From JAXGMV01 sp040772085 (GTDB taxonomy: Bacteria > Chloroflexota > Anaerolineae > Anaerolineales > Anaerolineaceae), in assembly GCA_040772085.1 (NCBI GenBank), contig JAXGYU010000001.1, positions 310,001-374,000 on the forward strand: DNA of 64,000 nt, written 5' to 3'. Position 1 is the first letter of the stretch, and each line of letters opens with the position of its first letter. Below are positions 50,885 through 58,980 of this stretch, one piece after another. Under the pieces are notes generated by a model. The model was not told where the DNA came from, did no database searches, and saw only the letters and a program-made list of their open reading frames with translations. A program made the position numbers and the translations under genes.

Positions 50885-52369
50885 TTATTCTCCGCGCTGA
50901 TAATTCGGCGCTTCACGCGTGATAGTCACGTCGTGCGGGTGGCTCTCTACCAAACCCGCGTTGGTGATGCGGATCAGGCGAGTGCGGTCACGCAGGTCAT
51001 CCAGCGTTTTCGCGCCGGCGTATCCCATACCCGAGCGTAAGCCGCCGACAAGCTGGTAGACAAAGTCCGACAATTCACCTTTGTATGGCACCATGCCTTC
51101 CACACCTTCGGGCACCAGCTTCTTGCCGCCGCCCTGACCGCTGCCGTAGCGATCGCGACCGTACCCCTGCATGGCGCCCATGCTGCCCATGCCGCGGTAG
51201 GCTTTGAACTGCCGGCCTTCATAGAGGATGCTCTCACCTGGCGACTCGTGCAAACCAGCCAGCAGACTGCCGAGCATAACGGTATCCGCTCCGGCAGCAA
51301 TGGATTTGACAATGTCACCGGAATATTTAACACCGCCATCTGCGATGACAGGGATGCCATGTTTGCGCGCTTCTTTCTTGCAGCGGAAGATGGCGCTCAT
51401 CTGAGGCATACCCGCGCCGGAAATCACCCGCGTGGTGCAAATAGAACCTGCGCCGACACCAACCTTCACTGCGTCAGCGCCTGCCTTAATCAGCGCTTCC
51501 GTGCCGGCTTCGGTGACAACATTGCCGGCAATTACGGGCAGATGCGGGTATTTGGCTTTGATGCGCTTGATGGCACTCAGCACACCTTCCGAATGACCAT
51601 GCGCGGTATCAATCACAACGATATCCAGACCATATTGCGTCATCATCTCGAGTCGCAATTCAATATCAGCACCAACACCGACAGCAGCACCGATCAGCAG
51701 CCGGCCTTTGCTATCCTTGGCAGCATTCGGATTTTCGATTTTCTTGAGGATATCTTTGACTGTGATCAGGCCGACAAGACGTCCATCGTCATCCACGAGC
51801 GGCAGCTTTTCGATGCGGTGTTTCTGCAGCACCAGTTTTGCCTCTTCAAGGGTCGTGCCGACTTTACCGACCACCAGATTCTTTGAGGTCATAAAATCGC
51901 TGATCGGGCGGGCGTAATCTTCGGGCTCGGTGAAGCGTGTATCGCGATTGGTCAGGATGCCGACCAGTTTTTTCGTCTCCGGTTCAACGATCGGGATGCC
52001 GCTGATGTGATAACGCGACATGATGTCTTCAGCGTCCTGAAGGATGGCGGTTTGCGGCAGGCAGATCGGGTCAAAGATCATACCGGCTTCGGAACGTTTG
52101 ACCGTGTCAACCTCTTTCGCCTGATCCTCTGGCGACATGTTGCGGTGCAGAATGCCGATGCCGCCTTCACGGGCAAGCGCGATGGCGAGCTTGGACTCGG
52201 TGACAGTGTCCATGGCAGCCGAGAGCAGCGGAATGTTGAGCACGATATCACCCGCGAGTCTGGCGCGTACCTCGGTCTGGGAGGGCAGGACTTCGCTGAA
52301 CCCCGGCTCGATCAGCAGATCATCAAATGTCAGTGATTCACTGGATTGGAATACATCATCATTCAACAT
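50885..52369 (-). CDS. guaB: Inosine-5'-monophosphate dehydrogenase
   Basis: About 494 residues. The TIM barrel is interrupted by a pair of CBS domains (about 95-210). The catalytic Cys is in GAGSICTTR, and the mobile flap region (GYGRDRYGSGQ) follows. It oxidises IMP to XMP with NAD, the first step to GMP. An in-frame TTG lies two codons upstream of ATG 52369; AGAGG at 6-nt spacing supports the ATG. The start overlaps the 3' end of purN by 11 bp, tying guaB to the purine operon. No guaA is in the window. Confidence 0.96.
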   Translation of the reverse strand: MLNDDVFQSSESLTFDDLLIEPGFSEVLPSQTEVRARLAGDIVLNIPLLSAAMDTVTESKLAIALAREGGIGILHRNMSPEDQAKEVDTVKRSEAGMIFDPICLPQTAILQDAEDIMSRYHISGIPIVEPETKKLVGILTNRDTRFTEPEDYARPISDFMTSKNLVVGKVGTTLEEAKLVLQKHRIEKLPLVDDDGRLVGLITVKDILKKIENPNAAKDSKGRLLIGAAVGVGADIELRLEMMTQYGLDIVVIDTAHGHSEGVLSAIKRIKAKYPHLPVIAGNVVTEAGTEALIKAGADAVKVGVGAGSICTTRVISGAGMPQMSAIFRCKKEARKHGIPVIADGGVKYSGDIVKSIAAGADTVMLGSLLAGLHESPGESILYEGRQFKAYRGMGSMGAMQGYGRDRYGSGQGGGKKLVPEGVEGMVPYKGELSDFVYQLVGGLRSGMGYAGAKTLDDLRDRTRLIRITNAGLVESHPHDVTITREAPNYQRGE

Positions 52370-52994
52370 GGTCAACCTCTGATTTTGTTTGAGTTAACTG
52401 CCGAATCGCTTCGACCAGCAATCTGTGTTCGCAGGCATGAATCCTGGCTTCCAGCAACTCCAGCGTGTCTTCAGCCTTGATCTCGACTTGTTCCTGAAGA
52501 ATCACCGGGCCGCTGTCCACACCCTCGTCCGGCACAAAATGCACCATCACACCGGTGTGTGTGATCGCTCCTTGCTGAAATGCCTCATACGCACGCTCGA
52601 TCGCGTTTGTGCCAGGGAAGGTGCCAGGCAATGCCGGGTGCAGATTGATTATTTTACCCGGAAAGCTGCCCAGGAAATTCATCGTCAGCAGCCGCATCCA
52701 GCCGGCGAGGACAATCAGATCAGGCTGGAATGACGCGGTCAATCGGGCAAGTTCGCTGTCATAGGCTGCCCGGTCGGGAGCTGCGGATTTTGGCGCCACG
52801 AGTGCTGGGATGCCCGCCAGTTTAGCGCGCTCCAGCCCATAGGCATCTGGTTTATTGGAGATGACCGCGCAAATTTCCGCCTGGAGAGTATCCGCCTTGA
52901 TCGCATCGATCAGCGCCTGCAAATTGCTGCCGTTGCCGGAGACGAGGACCACCAATCGTGTCCGCTTTTCGCTGTTGACAGTCTCGGTCTTCAT
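52359..52994 (-). CDS. purN: Phosphoribosylglycinamide formyltransferase
   Basis: 211 residues. It formylates GAR with 10-formyl-THF in the third purine step. The N-terminal VLVSGNGSNLQALIDAI, the catalytic HPALPGTFPG (Asn/His) and HFVPDEGVDSGPVI (Asp) match the family. Its start overlaps the purDM stop by 4 bp (ATGA), and its end overlaps guaB by 11 bp. The position right after purD-purM repeats the domain order of the animal trifunctional GART. Confidence 0.96.
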   Translation of the reverse strand: MKTETVNSEKRTRLVVLVSGNGSNLQALIDAIKADTLQAEICAVISNKPDAYGLERAKLAGIPALVAPKSAAPDRAAYDSELARLTASFQPDLIVLAGWMRLLTMNFLGSFPGKIINLHPALPGTFPGTNAIERAYEAFQQGAITHTGVMVHFVPDEGVDSGPVILQEQVEIKAEDTLELLEARIHACEHRLLVEAIRQLTQTKSEVDHVE

Positions 52995-55294
52995 CGGATA
53001 ATCACTTCCTTATTCGGTGAGGCGATCACCCTGCCAATTTGATACACGGGTTCTGCGAAACGCTTCATGATGGCCGCGGCATTCTCCGGAGAACAGACCA
53101 GCACCATGCCAATCCCCATGTTGAACACGCGCATCATTTCCATCTGATCCAGCCTGCCAATGCGTTCCATGACTTTGAAGATCTCCGGCACCTGCCAGGC
53201 ATTGCTATCGATTTCGACGCCCGACCCTTCTGGCAGGACCCTGGGAATATTCTCTATAAAACCGCCGCCGGTGATGTGCACAAGGGCTTTTACCGGTTTT
53301 TCGGGGTTTTCAATCAGCGGCAGCAAGGTTGGGAGATACGATTTATGCGGCGCGAGCAAGGCATCGATGACCAGCACGCCGTTACTGAGGCGCTCCCTCA
53401 TCAGATCCACACTTTCGAATAGCCGGCGTGCGAGGGAATAGCCATTCGTGTGCAGCCCGTTGGAGGCAATGCCAAGCAAAACATCACCTGGTTCGATGTC
53501 GTCGCGCGGGATGATATTTGAGCGTTCAACAACACCGACAATGGTGCCGGCGATATCGAATTCTTTTTCCTGATACACCCCGGGCATTTCAGCAGTTTCG
53601 CCGCCCAAAATCGCGCAGTGTGATTCGCGGCAAGCCTTCGCCATGCCGGAGACTATTTCTGCGACGATCTCCGGTTCAAGCCGTGCTGTGGCGAAATAGT
53701 CGAGGAAGAACAGCGGCTTTGCCCCTTGAACCAGGATGTCGTTGATGCAGTGGTTGACGATATCCTCGCCGAGCGACGAATACCGCCCTGCGCGTGCCGC
53801 AAGTTTTACCTTGGTGCCGACGCCGTCGGTGGATGCCACCAGGACTGGCTGCTGATAATCCTTCAGCCAGGTCACATCATACAAGCCGCCGAATGATCCA
53901 AGGCTGCTTAGCACCCGCGCGTCCGCGGTACTGGCAACGGACTCTTTCATCAGCCTGACGGCGCGGTTGCCGGCGTCTATATTGACACCCGCTGTCTCAT
54001 ACGCCCGCTTTTTGAGGAAGTCGAGTGCCTTGGATGCGATGTCATTCCTGAAGTGCATTCCATCGAAAAGCGGTGTTTCCAGAGTCTGGTAAGCGGCAAC
54101 GACCGCGTCGTCGAGATGCGTATCAAAGGCAGTCACGCCAAATACACGACCGCCTGATGTGACCAATTTACCTTCGTGCAGAGCGGTGCCTCCATGGAAA
54201 ATTACGACATTCTTATCCGAATACTCGGGCATCCTGATCAGTTTGCCCTTTTGAACATGCTCAGGATAGCCGGCAGAGGCGGCGACAACGCAGACACAGT
54301 ATTGGTCTGTCCATTTCACTTCATAGCGGTCCAGCATTCCATCAACACACGCGTTGCATACTTCATAGAGATCAGACTCGAGCAATGGCAGCACTACCTG
54401 GGTCTCAGGATCGCCAAAACGGGTGTTAAATTCAAGTACCTTGATGCCCTGATGTGTCAGGATGATGCCAGCATAAAGCACACCAACGAATGGGCGGCCT
54501 TCAGCCCGCAGTCCGGCGACTGCTGGTTCCAGCACATGTCTTCTCACTTTTTCCAGAACTTCCGGTGTACCAATCGGCGCGGGGGCGTAGGCACCCATCC
54601 CGCCCGTATTCGGTCCGCGGTCATTATCATTCAAGCGCTTATGGTCCTGCGCGGCAGGCATCAGTGTGACGGTTCTGCCATCACTGAAAGCCATCACTGA
54701 CAACTCGTCGCCAAACAGCCGCTCTTCGATCACCACTTCGGCTCCAGCGCTGCCTAGCTGATTTTCCTCCAGTAATCCTTTCAGAATCTGTTCGCCCTCG
54801 ACTTGCGTTTCTGGCAGGAACACGCCTTTGCCGGCAGCCAAGCCGGACGCCTTGATCACTAGCGGGCGGTCGCTATGCTGACGCCAGTAGTCGCGCGCGG
54901 CCTCAAAATCGCTGAAGACGGTGAATGCAGGCGTAGGAATCTTATGCCGCTGCATGAAAGCCTTAGAAAAGGCTTTAGACGTTTCGATTTCTGCGGCGAG
55001 TTTATGAGGTCCGAATACCCTGATGCCCTTGTCATCGAGGCAGTCGGCAAGTCCGGCTTCCAGCGCGGCTTCTGGGCCGATAACGACCATATCAATCTGA
55101 TGGCTGACACAAAATTCACAAATGCCCTTAACGTCGGTCGCCGCGTAGGGCAGATTCTCTGCCAATTCAGCCGTGCCGGCATTACCGGGAGAGCAATAAA
55201 GTTTTTCAATCAATGGCGATTGATGTAGCTTCCACACCAAAGCGTGTTCACGGGCACCAGAACCAACCACTAAAACTTTATTGCTTTGACTCAT
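52991..55294 (-). CDS. purD-purM: Bifunctional GAR synthetase/AIR synthetase (PurD-PurM fusion)
   Basis: 767 residues. Residues 1 to about 430 are PurD: VVGSGAREHALVWKL, an ATP-grasp with VIKASGLAAGKGV, and FNTRFGDPETQV. From about 436 on it is PurM: AYETAGVNIDAGN, ASTDGVGTK, EMPGVY and GLHTNGYSLARR. Together they make glycinamide ribonucleotide and later close the imidazole ring. The two halves are joined without a long linker. Bacterial purD and purM are usually separate. purF lies 13 bp upstream and purN overlaps downstream. Confidence 0.95.
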   Translation of the reverse strand: MSQSNKVLVVGSGAREHALVWKLHQSPLIEKLYCSPGNAGTAELAENLPYAATDVKGICEFCVSHQIDMVVIGPEAALEAGLADCLDDKGIRVFGPHKLAAEIETSKAFSKAFMQRHKIPTPAFTVFSDFEAARDYWRQHSDRPLVIKASGLAAGKGVFLPETQVEGEQILKGLLEENQLGSAGAEVVIEERLFGDELSVMAFSDGRTVTLMPAAQDHKRLNDNDRGPNTGGMGAYAPAPIGTPEVLEKVRRHVLEPAVAGLRAEGRPFVGVLYAGIILTHQGIKVLEFNTRFGDPETQVVLPLLESDLYEVCNACVDGMLDRYEVKWTDQYCVCVVAASAGYPEHVQKGKLIRMPEYSDKNVVIFHGGTALHEGKLVTSGGRVFGVTAFDTHLDDAVVAAYQTLETPLFDGMHFRNDIASKALDFLKKRAYETAGVNIDAGNRAVRLMKESVASTADARVLSSLGSFGGLYDVTWLKDYQQPVLVASTDGVGTKVKLAARAGRYSSLGEDIVNHCINDILVQGAKPLFFLDYFATARLEPEIVAEIVSGMAKACRESHCAILGGETAEMPGVYQEKEFDIAGTIVGVVERSNIIPRDDIEPGDVLLGIASNGLHTNGYSLARRLFESVDLMRERLSNGVLVIDALLAPHKSYLPTLLPLIENPEKPVKALVHITGGGFIENIPRVLPEGSGVEIDSNAWQVPEIFKVMERIGRLDQMEMMRVFNMGIGMVLVCSPENAAAIMKRFAEPVYQIGRVIASPNKEVIIR

Positions 55295-55307
55295 AAGTTA
55301 CTCCCTA

Positions 55308-56756
55308 TCAGAAATGTCCGAGTTCAAATCCGGTTTTCGTCATATTGGGCTCAATCGGGATGGGGTAGTTCCCGGTAAAACACGCCTGGCAATACCCGGT
55401 TTTCCTGCCGACAGCCTCCATCATTTTTTCCAGGCTCAGGAAGTGCAGCGAATCCGCGCCGACATGTTTCCGGATGCCGTCAACGTCCATGCGATGCGCC
55501 AGCAGGCTGTCGAAATTGCCCATGTCAACGCCCATGTAGCAGGGGAACTTGATCGGCGGACAGGTGATGCGGACGTGAACTTCCTTCGCGCCGGCATCCC
55601 GCAACAACTTGAGCAGCGGTCCGGTCGTGTTGCCCCTGACGATGCTGTCATCAATGACACACACCCGCTTGTCACGGACGTTTTCGATGATGACATTAAA
55701 TTTCATCGCGACGCCCTGCTTGCGCAGGAAATCAGTCGGTTCAATAAAAGTACGGCCGATGTAGCGGTTTTTGATAAAACCGTCGTTGTAGGGAATACCA
55801 GATTCAAGGCTGTACCCAATCGCTGCCGGGATGGACGAATCAGGCACCGGTATCACCATGTCAGCCTCGACGGGCGCTTCCTCGGCTAGCATCTTGCCCA
55901 GATTCTGCCGCACCGCGTGAACGGACAGCTCATCCCAGACGCTGTCGGGACGGGAGAAGTAAATGTGTTCAAAGACGCAGCGCGCCAATGGGTTTTTGGC
56001 AGGCAAAGCCTGATAAACATTGAGCGCGTTGTTACTGAGGGTGATGATTTCACCCGGCTGAACCTCACGGATGGCGACGCAGCCCAGCGTGCGCAGCGCG
56101 CCAGTCTCTGACGCGGCGGCGTGATTCCCGCCGGGAAGCATACCGATCGACAGCGGCCTGAAACCCCACGGATCACGCAGGACGAAGACCTGGTTATGCG
56201 TCAGGACGACTAAAGAGAACGCGCCTTCCAGCCTGACCATCACGTTGCGCAGCCGCTCGAACCAGTCCTTGCCCTGGGATCGGGCGAGCATCATGGTGAT
56301 CACCTCAGTATCGGAGGTGGAGGACAAGCCGATGCCGCTGCTCAGCAACTCGCTGCGCAGATCGGCGGCGTTGACCAGGTTGCCATTATGCGCCACGGCG
56401 ATCGGGCCGTACTGAGTCTGAATCATGAAGGGCTGAGCGTTGCGTGCCAGCGGCAGACCGGTGGTTGAGTAACGGGTATGCCCGATGGCCGCAAAACCCT
56501 GCATGGGCTCGAGATGATGCGGCTTGAAGACTTGTGCGACCAGACCAACGTCCTTGTGCAGCGAGATGGTGGTGCCATCGGCAACCGCGATGCCGGCAGC
56601 TTCCTGACCGCGATGCTGCAGCGCGAATAAGCCAAAAAACGCCATTTTGGCGACGTTTTCCTGAGGCGCGTAAATTGCCAGTATGCCGCATTCATCCTGC
56701 GGGTGATAGTCGTCCAGCCAATCAGGGGAATTACTATGGTCGTAGGTCTTGGTCAT
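55308..56756 (-). CDS. purF: Amidophosphoribosyltransferase, Fe-S type
   Basis: 482 residues. A 22-residue propeptide precedes Cys23 (DECGILAIY), the glutaminase nucleophile exposed after processing. The PRTase motif VIDDSIVRGNTT binds PRPP. Cysteines in GALRTLGCVA, TCPPIKFPC and GYCQACF match the 4Fe-4S ligands of the Bacillus-type enzyme. It makes phosphoribosylamine, the committed step. Its start overlaps the purE end by 23 bp. Regulation by nucleotides is expected from the family. Confidence 0.97.
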   Translation of the reverse strand: MTKTYDHSNSPDWLDDYHPQDECGILAIYAPQENVAKMAFFGLFALQHRGQEAAGIAVADGTTISLHKDVGLVAQVFKPHHLEPMQGFAAIGHTRYSTTGLPLARNAQPFMIQTQYGPIAVAHNGNLVNAADLRSELLSSGIGLSSTSDTEVITMMLARSQGKDWFERLRNVMVRLEGAFSLVVLTHNQVFVLRDPWGFRPLSIGMLPGGNHAAASETGALRTLGCVAIREVQPGEIITLSNNALNVYQALPAKNPLARCVFEHIYFSRPDSVWDELSVHAVRQNLGKMLAEEAPVEADMVIPVPDSSIPAAIGYSLESGIPYNDGFIKNRYIGRTFIEPTDFLRKQGVAMKFNVIIENVRDKRVCVIDDSIVRGNTTGPLLKLLRDAGAKEVHVRITCPPIKFPCYMGVDMGNFDSLLAHRMDVDGIRKHVGADSLHFLSLEKMMEAVGRKTGYCQACFTGNYPIPIEPNMTKTGFELGHF

Positions 56757-57213
56757 CTTTGATTATCTTTTCCGTTTGTGCTTTTTGAAACTCAACAACT
56801 CGTTGTTTAATGGATGGCCAGTATTGACCAAACATTTTAGCTGCAAATAACGCAGCATTTGCTGGATTGAGGATCACGGCTGCTGCCACACCACTGGGCA
56901 TGCGCACCGATGATAACAGATCCATTCCGCCGAACGCGTCAGACGGCGGCGGGCAGGCGATAACTGGTGCTGAGACAAAACCATCGGTGAAGCCGCTCAG
57001 GGCATTGCTCATGCCGGCAACAGTGATGAAGATTTTCGGTGTGGAGCCTTTGTTATATTTCCTAAGGAGTTCAAGCACATGTTCCGCACTCTTATGTGCT
57101 GAACCTATGTGCATCACGGTATCCATGCCGAACTTCTTACATTCCGTCTCGATTTTTTTCGCGTGCTCCAGGTCGCTCTTCGAGCCAAGCAGGATTATGA
57201 CGAGTGGGTTCAT
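56734..57213 (-). CDS. purE: 5-(carboxyamino)imidazole ribonucleotide mutase (PurE)
   Basis: 159 residues. LLGSKSDLEHAKK, GSAHKSAEHV and the middle AGMSNALSGF and PPPSDAFGGMDLL are PurE features. It transfers the carboxylate to give CAIR. No purK is in the cluster, so either purK is elsewhere or this is a class II-type enzyme using CO2 directly; the motifs do not decide it here. It overlaps purC by 4 bp (ATGA) and purF by 23 bp. Confidence 0.92.
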   Translation of the reverse strand: MNPLVIILLGSKSDLEHAKKIETECKKFGMDTVMHIGSAHKSAEHVLELLRKYNKGSTPKIFITVAGMSNALSGFTDGFVSAPVIACPPPSDAFGGMDLLSSVRMPSGVAAAVILNPANAALFAAKMFGQYWPSIKQRVVEFQKAQTEKIIKDDQDLRP

Positions 57214-58181
57214 GGCAGTACTCCGACGTCGCGTAAATTCTTTTCAAGCCTTCCCTCAACCGGGTAGTCGCCAGGTTCGAAGGATTTGCCGGTCAGCATT
57301 TCATAGATACGGATGTAACGCTCCGAGGCGCTGACCCATAAGGAATCCGGCATAGTCGGTATGAGACCGTCGCCTTTGTAGCCCTGAGCCGCGTAGGCGA
57401 GGCGGATGAATTCCTTATCGAAATTCTCCGGTTCTTCATCCCGTCCAAGTCGTTGCGCGTAGCTATCCTGTTTCCAGAAGCGCGAGGAGTCTGGTGTATG
57501 CACCTCATCAATCAGCACCAGGGTGCCGTCAGGCGCTTTACCGAATTCGTATTTCGTGTCCACCAATATCAAGCCGGCTCTCTCCGCGATCTGCTGACCG
57601 CGGGCGAATAACGCCAGCGCGGCCTGCTGCAGCACGTCCCAATCCGCTTTCTCCAGGTAGCCCAGGTCAGTGACTTCGGCGACAGTCAGCCGTTCGTCAT
57701 GTCCGGTGATGCCGCCCTTGGTGGTGGGGGTGATGATGGCTTGAGGCAGCTTCTGGTTTTTCGTCAGCCCTTCGGGGAAGCTGTAGCCATAAATCTCCCG
57801 TTCGCCGAGCGAGTAGCGATACCACAAGGCAGTCGAGGTCACGCCAGTGATATAACCACGCACGATTACTTCAACCGGCAGGGGTGTCACCTCGAGCGCG
57901 ATCAGCGCGTTGGGATCAGGCACCGAAACAACATGGTTGGCGATGATGTCGCTGGTGTTCGCAAACCACCAGGCGGCGAGCTGGTTCAGCACCTGCCCTT
58001 TGTAAGGCACAGCAGCCAATACGCGGTCAAACGCGGACAATCGGTCAGTGGTGACCAGCAGGCGCTGCCCGTCAGGCAAGGTGTACCAGTCACGAACCTT
58101 GCCGCTTTGTCTGCCCGGCAGCGGCAGGTCACTTTGCTTGAATGGTTGGGCGAGATTTTGTTGAATTAATTCAGTCCGCAT
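57210..58181 (-). CDS. purC: SAICAR synthetase
   Basis: 323 residues, longer than the roughly 240-residue Bacillus and E. coli types and nearer the yeast-like length. SGKVRDWY, TTDRLSAFD, EVIVRGYITG and LVLIDEVHTPDSSRFW are the family motifs. It condenses CAIR and aspartate using ATP. It lies 12 bp after purQ and overlaps purE by 4 bp. Confidence 0.96.
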   Translation of the reverse strand: MRTELIQQNLAQPFKQSDLPLPGRQSGKVRDWYTLPDGQRLLVTTDRLSAFDRVLAAVPYKGQVLNQLAAWWFANTSDIIANHVVSVPDPNALIALEVTPLPVEVIVRGYITGVTSTALWYRYSLGEREIYGYSFPEGLTKNQKLPQAIITPTTKGGITGHDERLTVAEVTDLGYLEKADWDVLQQAALALFARGQQIAERAGLILVDTKYEFGKAPDGTLVLIDEVHTPDSSRFWKQDSYAQRLGRDEEPENFDKEFIRLAYAAQGYKGDGLIPTMPDSLWVSASERYIRIYEMLTGKSFEPGDYPVEGRLEKNLRDVGVLP

Positions 58182-58193
58182 ATTTTTGCTCCG

Positions 58194-58979
58194 CTAAAAT
58201 TGGCTGGCGTATTTGACCCCGTTGATGAAGAGAGGCAGCCCCAGGTTGCCGTGCTCCCTGCGCGGCCAGAGGGGATGCTGCTCGGGCAGGACGTGATTTT
58301 CAGGATGCGGCATCAATCCCATGACGTTTCCCTGGTCATTGCAGATGCCGGCAATATCGAGCACCGAGCCATTGGGATTGGCAGGGTAGGCGCGGTTGGC
58401 AGGCTCACCCTCACGATTGGCGTAGATCAGCGCGATCTGGTCCTGCTCGCGCAGCAACGCTGCCTTGGCGTTGTCATCAAATGTGAAATTACCCTCACCG
58501 TGCGCGATCGGACAATCAATCGGCTCCACCAGCCCTTTCGTCCAGATACATTTTTCAGAGACCGGCAGCAGGCTGACCCAGCGGCAGTCAAAATGACCGG
58601 CTTCATTGTTGGTCAATGTCGCGTCACGCTCGCTCAAGTCCTTGATTGCTTTAGGCAGTACACCGGCTTTGACCAGCGCCTGAAAGCCATTGCAGATCCC
58701 GATCACGGGTTTGCCTGTAGCAACAAATTCTCTCACCTGCTCGTTCAGAATGCTCACCAGATCGATGGCGACCAGTTTGCCTGCGCCGAGCGCGTCCGCG
58801 TAGGAAAATCCGCCCGGGATGACGAACATCTGATAGTCCGCCAGACGAACCTTTTTCTCGCGCAGAAGGTTTAGCGGGACCACCTCGGGTCGCGCGCCGG
58901 CTTTTTCGAGCGCGAAGGCGGCATCACCGTCGCGGTTGGTGCCATTTGCCAGCAATATCAGTGCTTTTGGTTTTGCCAT
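58194..58979 (-). CDS. purQ: Phosphoribosylformylglycinamidine synthase, glutaminase subunit
   Basis: 261 residues. A class I glutaminase with PGGFSYADALGAGKLVA and the catalytic Cys in GICNGFQALVKAG; a C-terminal His-Glu pair (PHPENH) completes the triad. It supplies ammonia to PurL. It begins 1 nt after the purL stop (TAAGATG), so the subunits are coupled. Confidence 0.96.
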   Translation of the reverse strand: MAKPKALILLANGTNRDGDAAFALEKAGARPEVVPLNLLREKKVRLADYQMFVIPGGFSYADALGAGKLVAIDLVSILNEQVREFVATGKPVIGICNGFQALVKAGVLPKAIKDLSERDATLTNNEAGHFDCRWVSLLPVSEKCIWTKGLVEPIDCPIAHGEGNFTFDDNAKAALLREQDQIALIYANREGEPANRAYPANPNGSVLDIAGICNDQGNVMGLMPHPENHVLPEQHPLWPRREHGNLGLPLFINGVKYASQF

Positions 58980-58980
58980 C

